64,000 bases of DNA. It comes from Paulinella micropora (taxonomy: Eukaryota; Cercozoa; Imbricatea; Euglyphida; Paulinellidae). The DNA lies in the NCBI GenBank assembly GCA_019918135.1, contig WBZZ01001303.1, positions 23,501 through 87,500 of the forward strand, written 5' to 3'. The position numbers and the translations under genes are program-made. Under the pieces are notes generated by a model, which saw only the letters and a program-made list of their open reading frames with translations, ran no database searches and was not told the origin of the DNA. This document shows positions 1-13,300 of the stretch, piece after piece (the first letter of the stretch is position 1; each line of letters starts with the position of its first letter).

Positions 1-1673
1 GTTTCCTCACAAGAGCAAAATGAGGCCAGGTCGTTCGTGTACCGTGCCTGGGACCCAGACTCGCAGAGCAAAATGCTTAGCTGGCTGCTGGAATTTGAGG
101 CGCGCCTGCACACGATCGTGTTATTCACGCGGGATTTCCTGGCCGCTTTTGGCACACCCTACGATTATTCGGAGCTAGCTACTGTTTGGTTCGAGTCTTT
201 TCACTGGATCTGAAGACTCACGAGCTCAGTGAGCTGAGCTACGAGGCCAAGGTTTCGTCAGACAACCTGCAGAGCAAATTCGTGCCCCGTTGGAGCATGA
301 TTATGCAGATGATCTACACAGAGGTCCGGCGGAGGGTGCCGGGCGCGCCGCACTGGCGGGACATGTTGGGGAGCTATTTCTGGTCGCTGGCGCTGAGGCC
401 CACCAACCTGCAACAGCGAGCGCGCGACACGCTGTACCAGGAACTCGTGAATTTAGACGAGAGTTCCGACCTGCAAACCATTGAGCGCTCTTGGGATCAC
501 CGCGGCCGCTATGTGGGCGTGCGCGTGGAAGGTGATGAAAGAAGGCTCCGTGGCTTGGTGGCCCTGATCGGGCAGCACTTTATGCCCGGCATATCTACGA
601 ACAGGGAGGTCCTAAGTTTGCTCGAGTATCAGCAACAGCTGGCCCGTGAACGGACCTTGGTATATATCAGGGGAGACCTAGCAAACAGACGGCGGGCTAA
701 TATCTACGCCGAGCTAGCCAACGCGAGTACCAGGACCTGGATTGACAGTGTTTCGGATATGATTATTTTATCGTGCACGAGGGATTGGCGGCCGAAACTA
801 CCGGGGTAGGCACAGGTATTAGAGACCAGCTTGATGATATGGTCGACCGGGTCCGCGGCCGACCAACGGCCGACGACGTAATTGCACGAGAGGCCGCAAC
901 CAACTACTGGTCCCAGGTCCAGCAACAATACGTACGGATTTTTATCGATGCCGACACCGTGGCCAGACGATAGACGCAACAGCGCTGGAGCACAACAGAG
1001 ACACGAGTCGTTTGTTGCTGGACCTAAATTCGGTGTTGCAAGACGTGCCAATCGTCGCCGGGGGGCCGCCGGGAACAGAACAAGTTTCATGTACTATTTT
1101 TTCCCCTTCAGAGAGCACCTGCCCCGGAACACGAACGGCTGGTACTTCCTGTCGGGACTAAGGCCGCAGCCAGGCACCTTGCTGGGCTGGTTGGGGGCGG
1201 GCCGTAGGCCGTACTCCAACAGCAGCGTCGTAACAACTTTGCCAACAGGACCGGGCGGGGTAAATTCGATGTACGAGTACACGAACAGGGACGGAAGAAA
1301 GCAAGAGTCTAAGACCTTAGACCCCACCGCAAAAAAAGCCGAGGCCGTTACGCAAGCCCCCGCAGAAGAACCCTTGCGGGGCCGGCTTAAACTAGCGCAC
1401 GGAGCAGACTTGCGCACGCTTGTTCAGCACCCCGCACCTGACGGCAAGCCGGAATCGCTAACCTCGTGCGTGATCACGTTTTCGCCCTGCACCTTCTACG
1501 AACCAGGGCCTGATATCGATCCGCGGCAGGTTCTGCGGCTGCGGTCACAGGACGATTGGACTACTTACAACATGCTCCAGCGCGGGTGCAGCCCGCGGCA
1601 GCTCCCCAGTTCGGGGCTGCGGTGGTTATTGCCGCTGCTGGATCACTACGGAGCTACGAAGTTGCGCGCTTAG
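1..1673 (+). CDS. Unknown protein, 5' end outside window, several frameshifts
   Basis: An open frame runs in from the left edge (bases 1-213) and continues in other frames to a stop near 1673. The protein-like stretches join at about 190-210, 770, 955 and 1085, each by a simple shift of frame with no gap. The text is charged and mostly helical in composition, for example the region around 290-800. I see no recognisable domain, signal peptide or membrane segment. The last part (about 1085-1673) is in frame 3. The start is not in the window. It overlaps the tail of a convergent minus-strand gene by about 20 bases. The frequency of breaks (about four in 1.7 kb) means either sequence errors or a decaying gene. 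Function unknown. Confidence 0.5.
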
Positions 1674-2143
1674 CGCGCTGTGGCACACACGCATTCCTCG
1701 CGCGCCCTCCTGTTCGTTGCCTGGACTTCCGCTGTCCCCGTTCTTTTTTCCTTCCCCCCCAACCACTTTTTGTAACCGTATATCTGCTTTTTTTAATCAG
1801 AGCAACACTGCGTCCACGTAATTTCTCTAGCCATTGGCGCGCGACCGGGCTTAGATTTGTGTAGGGCACATTTAGCACGAGCTCCAGGTAAGCGTTCCAG
1901 TCGGCTGGCGTTGTCAGGCACAGCGCCGGGGTAGTGCGCGGCTGTTGGCGCGAGACGGGTCCGAAAGAAACCTCGTAAGTCTCGATCTTGGCACGCGGGG
2001 GCTGCACAGGCCGCCGCCGCCGCCGCCAGATCTTTGGCACGCGGGGGCTGGACCGCCTCCTCTGGGGCAACAACCGCTAAAGCTCCTGATCCAAGACCGT
2101 TAAGCCTGCTATTGGCTTCTTTCATCTTTCTAGCACGCGTCAT
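1654..2143 (-). CDS. Small unknown basic protein, one frameshift
   Basis: Reading from ATG at 2143, the protein begins MTRARKMKEANS and is Arg/Ala/Pro-rich. Near 2010-2040 the frame shifts at a short repeated segment encoding QPPRAK (GC-rich, ggcacgcgggggctg present twice). The second part holds a compact non-repetitive stretch (around DWNAYLELVL) and a basic tail. Total length is about 160 residues. There is no recognisable domain. The stop lies inside the 3' end of the neighbouring convergent gene. The basic composition suggests nucleic-acid binding, but that is only inference. Confidence is limited because the gene is short and broken. Confidence 0.35.
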
Positions 2144-2504
2144 GGGTCCAGTGTACTCGGATTGGTCACTTGGACTTTTTCGGTGCCCTCTGCCGAACAA
2201 CCACCGACCGCTCTGCTACCACCGCCGGCGCTGCTAGAGCAGCCGGCTGCGGTGGATACATAATTCCCGGCAAGACCCTCTGTTGTGATGCGAAATAACC
2301 TCTGGGCACCATCCAGGCTCGTACTCGCTGCGAGGACGATTCAAGACGCTTGTATTCTATTTGTTCTGCCTCCCGGACCCCATCGGACGACTCTGGCGCC
2401 CTTCTGAATATTCCGCAGTAAGCAGCAAGCGCAAAAATACTAGCTATAATAAGGCTGCCAATCTTTGCATAATTTGCTTTTTGCTGTTCTCTGATCTGCA
2501 GTTG

Positions 2505-3366
2505 CTATGCAGCAGCTTGCCTGAGATAGGATTCATCGGTTTCAGTCAGGTGATCTCTTGCGTAGTACTTGTCAGCCGGGTCAAAGCTCTCTCTGTCATG
2601 TGGCTGGTATTGGGACACGGCCCTCCGGATCATGGCGCACAATTCTCCCGCTTCCTCGTCGCTGTGTTGCAGACAGACTTGCAATTCCGTCAGGAGTTTC
2701 TGGGCTACAGCACTATTTTTCTGTCTGCCGTCCTTCCGCACCGTCTCTTGTAAAAAAAGCCAGACATTGTAAATGCCATACTCGATGGAGGCCTGATCGA
2801 ATTTTGTTTGCAGTAGCTGTGGCAACGGGATCTCGTCCCGCAATTCGGACAGACACAAGTTTCTATTGTCAATAAAAGCCAGAGTCCTGCCCGATTTGTC
2901 AAGGGGCTCTTGCAGGCACCAGTCCTCAAGTTCTATCTGCGGTGTGGGGGATTCGGTAGGCGACCCCGCGGGAGCTTGGCTTCGGCAATTCGCTAGTTTC
3001 GGGGGTTGGCTGCGGCAATCCGCTAATTGACGACGGCTGGCCCGGCCCTGTGTTATCTGCTGTAACGCGCTGGGTTCCGTTGAGCAGGAAACTTTGAACA
3101 GGTGCATACCAATAGCCCCTGGTAATTGCTCCTAGGCACAGAGCCGCGACTACTGAAATTGTGATCTTAATGAGTTTCTGTCGTAAAAGCCGTGAAGTGC
3201 CTTGCCGAACACCCATAGGTTGTAAATCCATTTTTTGTAGCAGTTCGTCATAGCGCGTGAAAAGATCTCTGAGCTTGGAAGAGCGCTTTGCTGACACGTG
3301 TGTCAACAGAGTTTGATACAGCAGAGGAGCCGCAACAGCTGTTGTAGGAACAGTAGCTATTTGCAT
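2505..3366 (-). CDS. Unknown single-pass membrane protein, one frameshift
   Basis: ATG at 3366 opens a protein of about 280 residues. The first part holds a soluble helical segment and then one hydrophobic helix at about residues 65-85 (core ISVVAALCLGAI). A Pro/Ser/Thr-rich linker follows, in which the frame shifts (about 2950-2990). The second part is acidic and Gln-rich and ends near AAA at 2505. The layout suggests a small N-terminal domain, one membrane anchor, a flexible linker and a soluble C-terminal domain. I do not recognise a family. The gene stands alone and is followed by a spacer with no clear terminator. Confidence 0.45.
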
Positions 3367-3667
3367 GAGAATAGTTTAGAATCCTGTTAGAAAAAATGAA
3401 GAAAGCCAGATCATAGGGTGGCTTTCTTTGGTTCTTTTTTTACTTTTTTTGAGTCTTTTTTTCATAAAAAGCTCATATCTGTTTATTTGGGGCACCCAGA
3501 CTTCAGGTGTGGGGGAGGTGATTCGTACAAGGGGGGCGGATGTCTTCGGGACGGCCGGGGGGAGGTCAGACGGGGGTGGGTGGGGGTAGAGGGCGGGGGG
3601 GGGCCACACCCCACGCCAGGCGGGAAGGGGTGTGGGCTGGACGCAGGGGAAGGAGAAGTGCAAAAAA

Positions 3668-4806
3668 ATGCTTTGTTTTTTTTGGGGTGGGTTTTGACCT
3701 TTTTTCAAAGACTAAAACGTCTGAAAGCGGACTAGAGATAACCACCTTCGCCGAGTGGCTCCAACTTCAGCAAACGCCCGAATTCAAGGAAAAGCTCCGA
3801 AAAGAGCAAAAAGACGGCGTCAACCGAGGACCCTTCTTTGACGTTGATTTAGACGATGATCAGCAACCCCAACCGCGACAAAACCTCCCAAAGCGACAGA
3901 CATGGTCGCTTAGTTACAACTGGTTCGACCAACTGTGGTTTGACGTCTTGCAATGTCACGGATTTGTGATTCCGACGGGGTTCATGCAAGCACATCAAAT
4001 TGAAACAGCCAGATGGTTCTACAACTGGTGTGTCAACGCGTTTCCCGCAACGAAAGCAAGCACGGAACAGGGGCAGTGGCAGCAGAACGGCAAACTTGCC
4101 AATAACGGCAGAGATTGGCAGGGTTCTCTATTTGCAAATTACTGCACCGGCCTGATGAGCCGTTTGCTCAAGCTGTGGTATGAAGACGCCGGCCGCACCG
4201 CCACAATTCAGGACATGCAACTGCTCAGCGTTTTGTTTGAAACGTTCAACCCGCCGCGCAGGTCCTTGCCCCAGTTGCACACAGCGCCGCAAGATGATAC
4301 GTACCAAGCTTTGCTTTTGTTGGCAGGACCTTGACGAAGGTGGAGTGCATTTGCAAGTGCAGCCCAAGATTGGTAAAAAAGATAGCCAAGGATTAGCGGG
4401 CCCCGTCAAGGCGCCAGCCGGCAGCCTGGTGCTTCTGCGCGGAGATGTTAAGCGGGGATTTCCGAGGAGGTCACCAGCCGTGCCACCGACTTTGGCTGTT
4501 GGGCCCTGGGGCGCGCTGCTAACCGTGAAGCTACCGCCGGTAGCAAGGCGTTCATTGTCCGAAGAAGGCGGTGGTGGGACTCTGTTGTCTGAGAGCGACG
4601 GCGCAGGGGTAAGAGTTGCGTGGCCACCCCGAGACATGCCCATGGGCCCCACGGCCACGCCCGACCCGACTACGACTGTATACGAGGGAGACGAATCTTG
4701 GTTAAGAAGAAGAGACCAGTCGAAACGGAGAAAGACAGGACTAGCCTCGGTACCTAGAAACGCTGGCGCCAGATTGCCGTGCAAAGGTTGTGGCAAGCCA
4801 AAATAA
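3668..4806 (+). CDS. Unknown protein, uncertain start, one frameshift
   Basis: Convincing protein-like sequence begins near 3730 (TTFAEWLQLQQ) and runs to about 4320. It continues after a frame change near 4310-4330 to a stop at 4806. The open frame reaches back to 3540, but bases 3480-3670 are G-rich spacer and their translation is low-complexity, so the true start is unclear. The first half is Trp- and Gln-rich with an acidic patch (DVDLDDDQQ). The second half is Pro/Gly-rich, basic near the end, and finishes with CKGCGKPK. No known domain is visible. The final CxxC could bind metal, but a single pair is weak evidence. Confidence 0.4.
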
Positions 4807-4809
4807 TTA

Positions 4810-5590
4810 CAAGCCGGAGCTGCGCGAGCACCCCAACACACAGAGATCAAAACAAGTAAAATTTTTTTGCCGGATCTTGCCGCGAAATAAACAGGATTTT
4901 GCACAACACTGCCCAAAATCGCCGCCAGCGCAGAAACCGGGAAAATGGCCGCAGATTCCGGAAAAAAAGCCCGCGATTTGCGGCACTGGTGGCATTTGGC
5001 GCAAATTCACCGAATCATGGAATGTGAAAAAAATTTTTCGAGCGATTTCGGCATTGAAAAAAGAAGAAAATTTTCGGGAAAGAAAAGCGGGCGGGGAATT
5101 TTTTTGTGTGTCTAATTTTTTTCCCCGCCCGCTTTTCTTTCCCCAAAAAAATTTCTTTCTCTCTTTTTCCATTGCCGAAATCACACCCAAAAAAAAATTT
5201 TCTTCGGTTGCGGCAATTTGCGGTCGATCTGAAGTGTCCGCAATTTGCGGCACTGGTGGCATTTGGCGCGAAATTCACCGGATCATGGAACCTGTGAATA
5301 AAAAATTTTTTCGAGCGATTTCTGCATTTGAAAAAGAGAGAAAGAAAATTTTTCGGGAAAGAAAAGCGGGCGGGGAATTTTTTGTGTGTCTAATTTTTTT
5401 CCCCGCCGCTTCCCGAAAAATTTTCTTCCTCTTTTTCATTGCCAAATCACCCCAAAAAAAATTTTCTTCGGTTGCTGCAATTGCGGTCGATCTGAATTGT
5501 CCGCAATTGGCACGTGGCATTTGGCGCGAAATTCACCGAATCATGGAACCTGTGAAAAAAAATTTCGCTACTAAAGGCAATTTTTTTTTG
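4810..5590. repeat. Tandem repeat array with two long hairpins
   Basis: Three partial units share a block reading roughly CGAAATTCACCG-ATCATGGAA (near 5005, 5270 and 5530). Between them lie two long imperfect inverted repeats, about 5051-5176 and 5319-5444. In each, an arm containing GCGGGCGGGGAA faces its complement across an AT-rich loop. Short palindromes based on CCGCAATTTGCGG recur. The same kinds of block occur at 29.2-29.6, 35.8-36.4 and 46.7-47.4 kb, so this is a dispersed family. Long frames across it are repeat artefacts and I call no gene here. Confidence 0.85.
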
Positions 5591-5880
5591 TGAGCGCGGC
5601 GGGCGGGAGGGAGCACGAGGATCGCAAAGGGGGGGGGGGGGGGGGCCAGGGGGAGTGCAAAGGACATTCACTAAGAATGCTTGCACCAGTACACAAAAGC
5701 CCCCCGCGAATGGGAGCCTACTTTTTTTTGTTGCAAATGTTTTTGGCAGATTTCGCTTGAGAGCGTGCAAAAATTATTTTTTTTAGTTAAAAAACAAATC
5801 TTTTATTTCCTAACTAGAATCTGCCCACTACGAAACAAAAAAAGTGTCTAAGAAAGTTACCAAAAAAAGAAACAGTTTTG
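5591..5880. other. Spacer with a 17-base G run
   Basis: No gene is seen. The stretch holds a G run at 5629-5645 followed by AT-rich sequence leading into the start at 5881. The region just upstream of 5881 is A/T-rich and may hold the promoter, but I find no motif repeated upstream of other genes. Confidence 0.5.
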
Positions 5881-6877
5881 ATGCTTGCTTTTTTGTTCAC
5901 CCTGCTGGCATCGCTCGCTCTTGGCGGTTGTGCTGACACTCTGTGCATCGGGAACAGTACGAAGATCTGCCTGAACCCCCAACAGTCGGTGGCCAATTGT
6001 TCGGGCGCGTTCTGCACCTGCTGTATCTCTGGTAGTGGCTCGTTCTCGTTTCCAGGTAACAATAGCTACTATGCTGGGTCACTCGCCCTGCCACTACCGA
6101 CCGGTCACTGCGTAGAATCGCGCGTGCACATTGCGCAGGGCTGCTACGCGTGGGTAGGGTTGTATGTGCAACCCGCGGTCCCTCGCACGGGGCCTTCGGG
6201 CCGCGTGGAATACGACAAACTAGCTCTGGGGGGGCTGTGCGCCGATGCACTAGACAACGCAGCAGAAAATGTCTGGGAAGTCATCAACAATAGTTATAGT
6301 AACCAATAGTATTATGGCACTACAAACAGGCCTAACTCTTTTGTCATACCAAATGCCCGAAAGCTACAACGACACAAAGGGTGATGTCGTACTGCGGCAT
6401 CGATGGTCCCGCCCGTGTTCAAATTGGTCCGACGTCGACACTTACCTCGTGGTTGACTTTGAGAGGTATAACACATACGAAGGCGACTGCATGCAGATAG
6501 AAATAGGCACGCCGGTCGAGCTTGAAAGGTCTGTAGTTGTCGCGCCTGTGTGTGACTGCACGGAAGGCGCTTGCCCGCACTTTCCTGCCAATTACAGTAG
6601 CTCCCGTGCCAGTAACGGCTATTTGGTCTACAGTGGTTGCGCTAATGCACCGCCACCAACGACATCGAAAGCGCCGCGCCCGACAACAACAGCCGCGTTG
6701 CCTCCAACAACACTCCTACCGACTTCGACTTACAATGGTTCCACCGTCCCGGTAGAATCAGCCGCCGTCAAAACACGAGCGTCGTCTTTTACCGCACTGA
6801 CCTTGTCTACCGTAACAATCCTTCTGTCCCAATCTTACTTGTATCCCTTTCTTCTTTGTCCGGAGTGTCCTCAATGA
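5881..6877 (+). CDS. Secreted or surface glycoprotein with signal peptide, one frameshift
   Basis: ATG 5881 begins a classic signal peptide (MLAFLFTLLASLALGGCA). The ectodomain is Cys-rich and has many N-x-S/T sites. Near 6290-6310 the first frame ends and the sequence continues in another frame. Towards the C-terminus comes a Thr/Pro-rich mucin-like stretch (TTTAALPPTT), then a hydrophobic segment close to the end (ALTLSTVTILL) that could be a membrane anchor or GPI-type signal. The total is about 330 residues. It precedes a block of two larger surface proteins. It is likely displayed on the virion or infected cell, by inference. The stop is followed at once by a perfect hairpin. No family is recognised. 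Confidence 0.6.
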
Positions 6878-6878
6878 A

Positions 6879-6915
6879 CAGGGCTAAAAAAAGAATAGTT
6901 TCTTTTTTAGCCCTG
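6879..6915 (+). terminator. Perfect 13-bp inverted repeat just after a stop codon
   Basis: Arms CAGGGCTAAAAAA and TTTTTTAGCCCTG are exactly complementary around an 11-base loop. The left arm starts two bases after the TGA of the upstream glycoprotein gene. Such 3' hairpins mark transcript ends in several giant viruses, so an mRNA 3'-end or processing role is likely but inferred. Confidence 0.65.
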
Positions 6916-7349
6916 CCAAAGAAACCAGCCTTGCGGGCTAGGGAAGGGCTTAAGAGAAGGGAATACGAAAGGCGACGAAGGGCGGCCTAAAGTGTGGAAA
7001 TTTCGATCAAATACTAACGAGGGCCGCAAAAAAAGGTGCAACGACTTCCAATAATCTTCCTAGTGAGTTCACATCACTAATTCCTTCTCCTCCTTGCCCG
7101 TACCCCCCCCTCCCTCCCTCCCCGAACCCAACGCACGCACGTATAATTCAGTAGTTCTCTCCTGCGTTCCTCCCCCCCCCCCCCCATCCGGCCCCCCCCC
7201 TCCCGCGCCTTTTTCTGTTGCAGCAAAAAAGCCATGGCGATTTTAAAATCTAAATAAACAATTTTTTTGCTAACTTCAAAAAAGAGTTTGTATTAGTCTG
7301 CCACGAGCTTGAATTGAAGGGAAACAGTTAAGGGCAGACCCAACTCTCA
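6916..7349. other. Spacer with C-rich and AT-rich tracts
   Basis: No gene is seen. It contains several C runs around 7105-7200 and an AT-rich block just before the next start, including AAATAAA at about 7251. I see no recognisable regulatory element beyond base composition. Confidence 0.5.
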
Positions 7350-10300
7350 ATGTCGATGGCTGCCTGTGGATTGGTGTGGCTGCTGGCAATCGCTCAAAGC
7401 GCGGTCGTGCGCAGCATCGTCTCGGACCTGGTGCAGCGCAACAACGACCAGACGCTCGACGACGCGCGAGTAGAGCAGCTAGTCACGGTCGATTTCGACG
7501 CCTGCCAGCGGCCCTTCGGTGACGCCACAGGCGACCGCGTGCGCCTGCTGCTCAATCTGACGGATGGCCGCTCGGTGCCTGTCTGGCTCAAGTGCAGCGG
7601 CGTGTTCTACGAAACGCCGATCGAGCCGATCGAGTTTCTGCCGCTCACGCTGCGCCTGCACGAACACGTTAGTTTGCGAGGGCGACATCATCAACATGGC
7701 GCTGGCGCAGGTAGCACGCACGCCCGTGCCACGGGCCAAGTCAGTCTACGAGTTAGTAGCAGCAAACTTCTGGCTTGGCAACTCAACGGCGGGTGCGCGC
7801 AGGCGTTTGTTGGGGTCGGGCCTGCCGTCCCGCGACAGCGAAGTGCCGCTCGGCAACTTGCTAACGACTCTCGGTGGGCTGTGCACCCAGCCACCCAGCG
7901 CATGCACTGGCCAGCGGCATTTTCACCCAGAGGTGATAAGGCGTTACCGCCAAGCCTACCTAGACGTGCCGTACAGAGACATCCAGCTGACAAACAACGG
8001 CGCTTTATTCCATGAGTACGAAGCGCTAAATGTAATCTTCCGGGGTGAACTTTACCTTGCCTCCGCGTGTCTTGTATCGATGCTGTGCAGTGGGGGAGAC
8101 ACCTTGCCGGGGTATGCAGAGCCACGAGCACACCAGGCGCGCGCGCTCGAGCTGCACCACACACAAGCGAGGCTGCGCCTGGCCACAGCGCCGTACAGGG
8201 TGTGGATGGTTAACAGCCTGATATTGCAGGAGTACCTCGCGGAACCCCAATACTGGAGACCGAGCGATAAGCGCGAGACGGATCTGGGCGCCGACATAGA
8301 CAGGACCAATGACACGTACAAGCTGATGCAGGAGCAGGACCGCATGCGGCAGCTGGCGGCGTTCCAGGCTATTGACGGGCGCGCGGCGTGCTCGGCCGTG
8401 CAGGCCAGCTTCTGGGAGGAATCGCGCCGCCTCGGCACGGTGCCTGCCCACGTGCTGAACATCACGGGCGTCAGCTTCAAGGGCGACGCGAACGCGCCGG
8501 GCGACCCGCCGGCGGCGGCTGCGCTGGGGTCAGTGACCAGCGCGCGCGACATGTACCGCTGGCTGCAGGCGTCGCGCCTGGCGCCGGCGCCGGCGGCTTA
8601 CCCAAATATCTACAAGGACCAGGACTACACGATCTTCGGCGCCAAGCAAAATCTGCCGCGCTCGCAGGCGGGCTACCCTACGCAGTGGCAGTGGGACCCG
8701 CCTTGCAGCAATCGTCGACGCCGCGTACAACGCCCGCACCGAATCGGCGGCGTGCCGCGGCAGCGAGAGCAGCGCCCCGGGGCCCAATGCGCTGTACCCG
8801 CGCGTGTTTGCCAGCGACAACCGCTGCAAGTTTACTCCGAACGTAACCGTGGACACGCAGGAGGCGTACAGCTGCGTGCCCGCGCAGATCTACGCGGCCA
8901 ACGCGGCCCCGCAGTGGAGTAGCGGCGCGTGTGCGACCGTGGACGAGAAGACGCTGTACTGCGCGCTGGCCGACGACAAGGGCGTCTCGGCGTCCGCCGA
9001 CGAAGTGGCGGCCAAGTGCTTCGGCGGGTCGGCCGAGGCCTTCCGGCGGGCCCTGGTCGAGAGTTTGTGGGTGCTGCTGGACGACGAAGGGGACGGCTTC
9101 GTGGAGCCGCAGGCCGCGAATCGGAGCTTAACGTTTACAGGCGCTACTTCTGTCAGGACGGGAGCCTGAAGGCGTCTCAGTTCTGGTTCCGGTCGGCGGG
9201 CAACAACAGCGACGTCGGCTGGCTGCGCAACATCGAGTGCCTGTGCGCGGAGTCGACGAACGAGGGGCTCAAGGTGTGCCCCGTGAACCCCTGGGAGCGG
9301 CTGTCGGCGGACGGGCGCTTGCGCACGCACGGCCAGCTGCAGGCGTGCGTGCGCAACCGCGGGCGCAGCTACTGCTCGCCGCTGCTGGACTTCCGCTCGC
9401 TGCGCGCCGAGACGTCAACGGCGCCGCGACCGTGGAGGACAAGTGCGACAGCCGTTTTATGGACGCGCTGGGGCACACCGAGCACTACTCGGGCAGCCAG
9501 CTGTACGCGCTGCTGCTGTTCGCGCACGGCCAGATCCAGAGCATGGAGAAGGTCGGCTTCAACTGCAGCACGGCGCGCCAGTGGTGCACGCTGCCGTCCG
9601 CGGGCCAGTTCAGCACGGAGGCCAGAGAGTTGTTGGGCTGCAGGGACGTGCCGTCCGTGTGGCCCGGCCAATGCCAAGTGGACGAGTACGGGGGGGGCTC
9701 GGCAGCGTTGGGGAGCCCGAAATGCAAGCAAGAGTGCAGCAAGGACGGCAGTGTCGACAACGCCCAGTACCAGCTGCTCAGGGCCTGGTTACGCAATGCT
9801 TCGGCGAAGCGACGACCGCGAGCGCCACCACGGCTGATGCCGAGGCGTCGACCGCAGCCGAAGTCAGGGCCGTGCCCGAAGCGACGTGCACGCTGAACGG
9901 CGCGCAGAGCCGGCTGCCGTCGTTCAACCGCCTGCTGCTGACGAAGGAGACGTACGACTTCCGCACGGGCGGCACGGTGCTGGCAGACGACTGCAAGCCC
10001 ATTCCTTGCAAGAGCAAGAGCGGGTACAGGTTCGAGCCGAAATGCAAGCCGAGCTTTGTCACGTCGCAGACGTCGCAGACGCTGCGCCTGACGGTCGCGA
10101 AGGCGGCGCTCGACGTGGCCGCGAACGCGGCGGCGCTGGAAAACTTCGTGGCGGAGCTGACGGGCCAGAAGGCCGGCAACAACAGCCTGACGGCCATCGC
10201 ACAATCACAGGTCGACGCCATGGAGGCGCAGGTCAAGGCGCTGAACTTGTCGGCCGACATTAACGACTGGCTCGACAGCGTGCAGCAGGCGTCGCTGGCG

Positions 10301-13300
10301 AACCTGCAGGACAGGCTGAAAAACCTGTCGTCCGGCGTGGCGGAGTACACGGCCCGCTTCGACACGCAGTCGGCCAAGATCGAGGGCCACTTCGCCGAAC
10401 TGTCGTCGCAGCTGACCAAGGTGCGCGCGCAGATCGCGCGGCTGGACGAGGGCAGCGGCCAAGCGGTGGCCGAGCTGCGGCAGCTGGCGGCCGCGGTGGA
10501 CGAGGCGCTGAACGTGACGGCGCGGCTGATGCAGGACTTCGCGGTCGTGATGGGCAAGTCCGCGGCCAACAGCGCCGAGGTGGCGGCGCTGGCCCGGCGC
10601 CTGCTGTACGGGCGCCAGCGCTACGTGGCGCACGTGCGCGACGTGCAGGAGGAGCTGGCGCTGACAGATGTCGGTGAGGTGCCGTTCCTGCCGACGACGC
10701 CGTACGACAACGGCACGGAGTACGGCGTGGCGCCGCGCAAGCTAGCAACGGAGCCGCCACGGCGCCGGCGCACGAGACGAGGCTGTGGCAAAGCGTTGTC
10801 GAGAACGCGTGGTGTGGGTGGTGCAGGTGCGCCTGCTGCAGCTGTGCGACCTGCGCTGGGTGCAGGACGGGCTGTACCAGGCGGGCGGCGGGCTGGACCT
10901 GCAGCAGGCGCTGGACGCGTTCGGGCCCGCCAAGTGCGGCTCGGCAGCCTGTCGGACCAGCTGCGGTGCCTGGGCTGCCGGCTGCGCGTGACGGCGCAGC
11001 GCTGTCCAACGACACTTGCGACGCCGGACGCCGCGTCGGCGCGGTGGTTCCACAACACGACGTGGCTGCGCCTCGACCTGGCTCGGCGGCCGCTGGCGTT
11101 TAACGGGAGCGTCTGCGCCGCGCCGCCGACCATAGTACCACGCTCGGCGTCAAGTCGAGCGCGTGGGCGGCCGCACGTTACTGCCGCCGGTGGCGTCGGT
11201 CACGAGCAACTCGTGGGGGCAGCAGACGCGGCCGCCCGGGCTGCGGTTGGCCCCGAGCACGAGACGGCCGAGGACCTGGACACGACTGCGATTGGGCTGG
11301 ACCTGGCGTCGCCGGTGGAGATCCGCGGGCTGCTGACCGCGCTGTGCCAGGGCCGCTCGAGTTGCTGGGCGTCGGCGGCAACTGGAGCGGCCGGCCGCTG
11401 CTAGCGGCGTCGTTCGGCCCGAACGCGGAGCAGAGCGCGGTGTACAACTACTGGAACCTGGCGGGCACGAGGGCGTCGGCGCAGCAGTTGCTGCCGGAGC
11501 TGGAGTCGGTGCAGCGGCTGCGCGAGCTGCTGGTGTGCGACAGCAGCGTGCGCACGTCGCGCGCGCTGGCGACGCTGCACGCGCAGATACAGGGAGATTC
11601 CGCACAATACTTGACGACGCCCGGCCTGTACATGGGCCCCGCTGTCCCAAACTCCACGGACCGCGCGTGGCTGCTGACGCCGTACCCGCTGGCACTGATC
11701 GTGCTGTCGCAGTGGGCGGGCGCGGTGCGGCGCCTGGCCAACAGCCCGCTGTCGATCGAGTTCCGGTACGCGGACGAGGGCTTGCTGCCGCCGCTGGGCC
11801 TGCGCACCGAGTTCAGCCAGCGCGCGCCGCCGCCGCCCGACGCGGTCGCGGCGTTCGTGTCCGGCCGCCCCTCGCTGTGGTCGAATTTCCAGCTGCCGCC
11901 ACAGGCCAACGGAAGCGAGGCTAATGGCACCACCAACGCTACGTCGTCAGTGCCGACCCCCCGGGACATCGCGTTCGCGAACGGCTTGGCCGAGGTGCAG
12001 GCCCTGATCGACGAGCTCAATGAGGCCGGCGCGTCCCGCCCCGCCGCGCTGGAGGACACGGAACTGCAGCTGCTGCCCCAGAACGACGTGCCGACCGACC
12101 TCGTCAACTGCTACCGCAGCCGCTGGCTCACGCACGGCGGCCGCGCGGTGCGGCTGCAGCGCATCGGCGCCAGCGATTCGCCGAGGGTCGAGCTGTCGGT
12201 CGAGCTGGACCGCAACGGCTCCGAGCTGGCCGGGCTCGACGCCCGAACGATTCAGCAGCTGGCAGCGCGGTTGTCGGAGCTGCGCTGGGAGCTAGTAGAT
12301 CGCGACATCGGCGGCGCGGAGCTGTTGGCCGAGGACTGGTACTACGCGGGCGAAACAGAGTGCGCGCTGGCAGGCAACTGTACGGTGCCGACAACGTCGG
12401 TCGGGAAACGCTACGTCGTGGACGTGGACCCGGACGATGTTTGTCAGGGCGGCAGCGCGCACATGCGCGCGTCGCGCGCGGCGGGCGGAGTGTGCTTGAA
12501 TACAGTGCGCCTGCCCGTGGCGGCTGGCGGAGGCAGGCGGACCGCGGCGACGGCACGTGGGACATGTTCAGCTTCGAGGACTTCTACCGCCACGAGCACG
12601 GGTCGCTGGCGCACTCGCAGCCCGCGGCCGACGACTTCGACCCGCGCCTGGCCCTGCTGGCGCCCGTCGTGCTGGCTCGCCCGGTGGTCAAGGTAGAGAA
12701 CCGCCTGTTCTGCGCGCGGGCGCCCGGAACGGCCGTGCGGCGCACGTGCGCCGTGCTGCAGGACTTCAAACTACAGGCCAAGGTCGGTGGGCGCCTGGTG
12801 TGGCGTGCCGCGTCGGGCCGCGGCCGGGTCACGGCGCAGCTGCACGTGCCCTCGAACATGACGGCGGCCGCCGACGGCGGTGGACCGGCACCGCCATCGG
12901 CATCAGCGTGCCCGCGGCAGGTCAGCGTGGCGCTGCCGGGCACGGCCGACATGGCGCTGGAGTTCTCGTCCACGCAAATTGTCTCGGTGGCACAAATTCT
13001 AGTCTGCGGAGCCCGCGGCTGGTGCAACTCGACGTTGCCGCCCGCGCTGCGCCTGGTGTGGCCGCTCGCGACGAATTGTACCACCCCCGCCGAGGTTCGG
13101 CTGCTCGTGGGCGGCGCGTTGTGCTTTGTGTGGCGGGCGGCCGCCGCTATCCCGCCCGCGGCCGAGCAGGAGCTGCTGCGTAGCTCGTACACGAACGAAC
13201 AAGCGGTGCTGCTGGGCCAGATCGCGAACCTGAGCGTCGCGTCGTTGCAGGCGCAGGCGGACTGGCAGCGGCTCGTCACACAGAGCATCCTAGACTACGG

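Noticed and set aside
4790..5593. Long open frames across the repeat array
   Set aside because: Translations are Lys/Phe-rich repeats of the hairpin units in several frames on both strands, with no gene-like composition.
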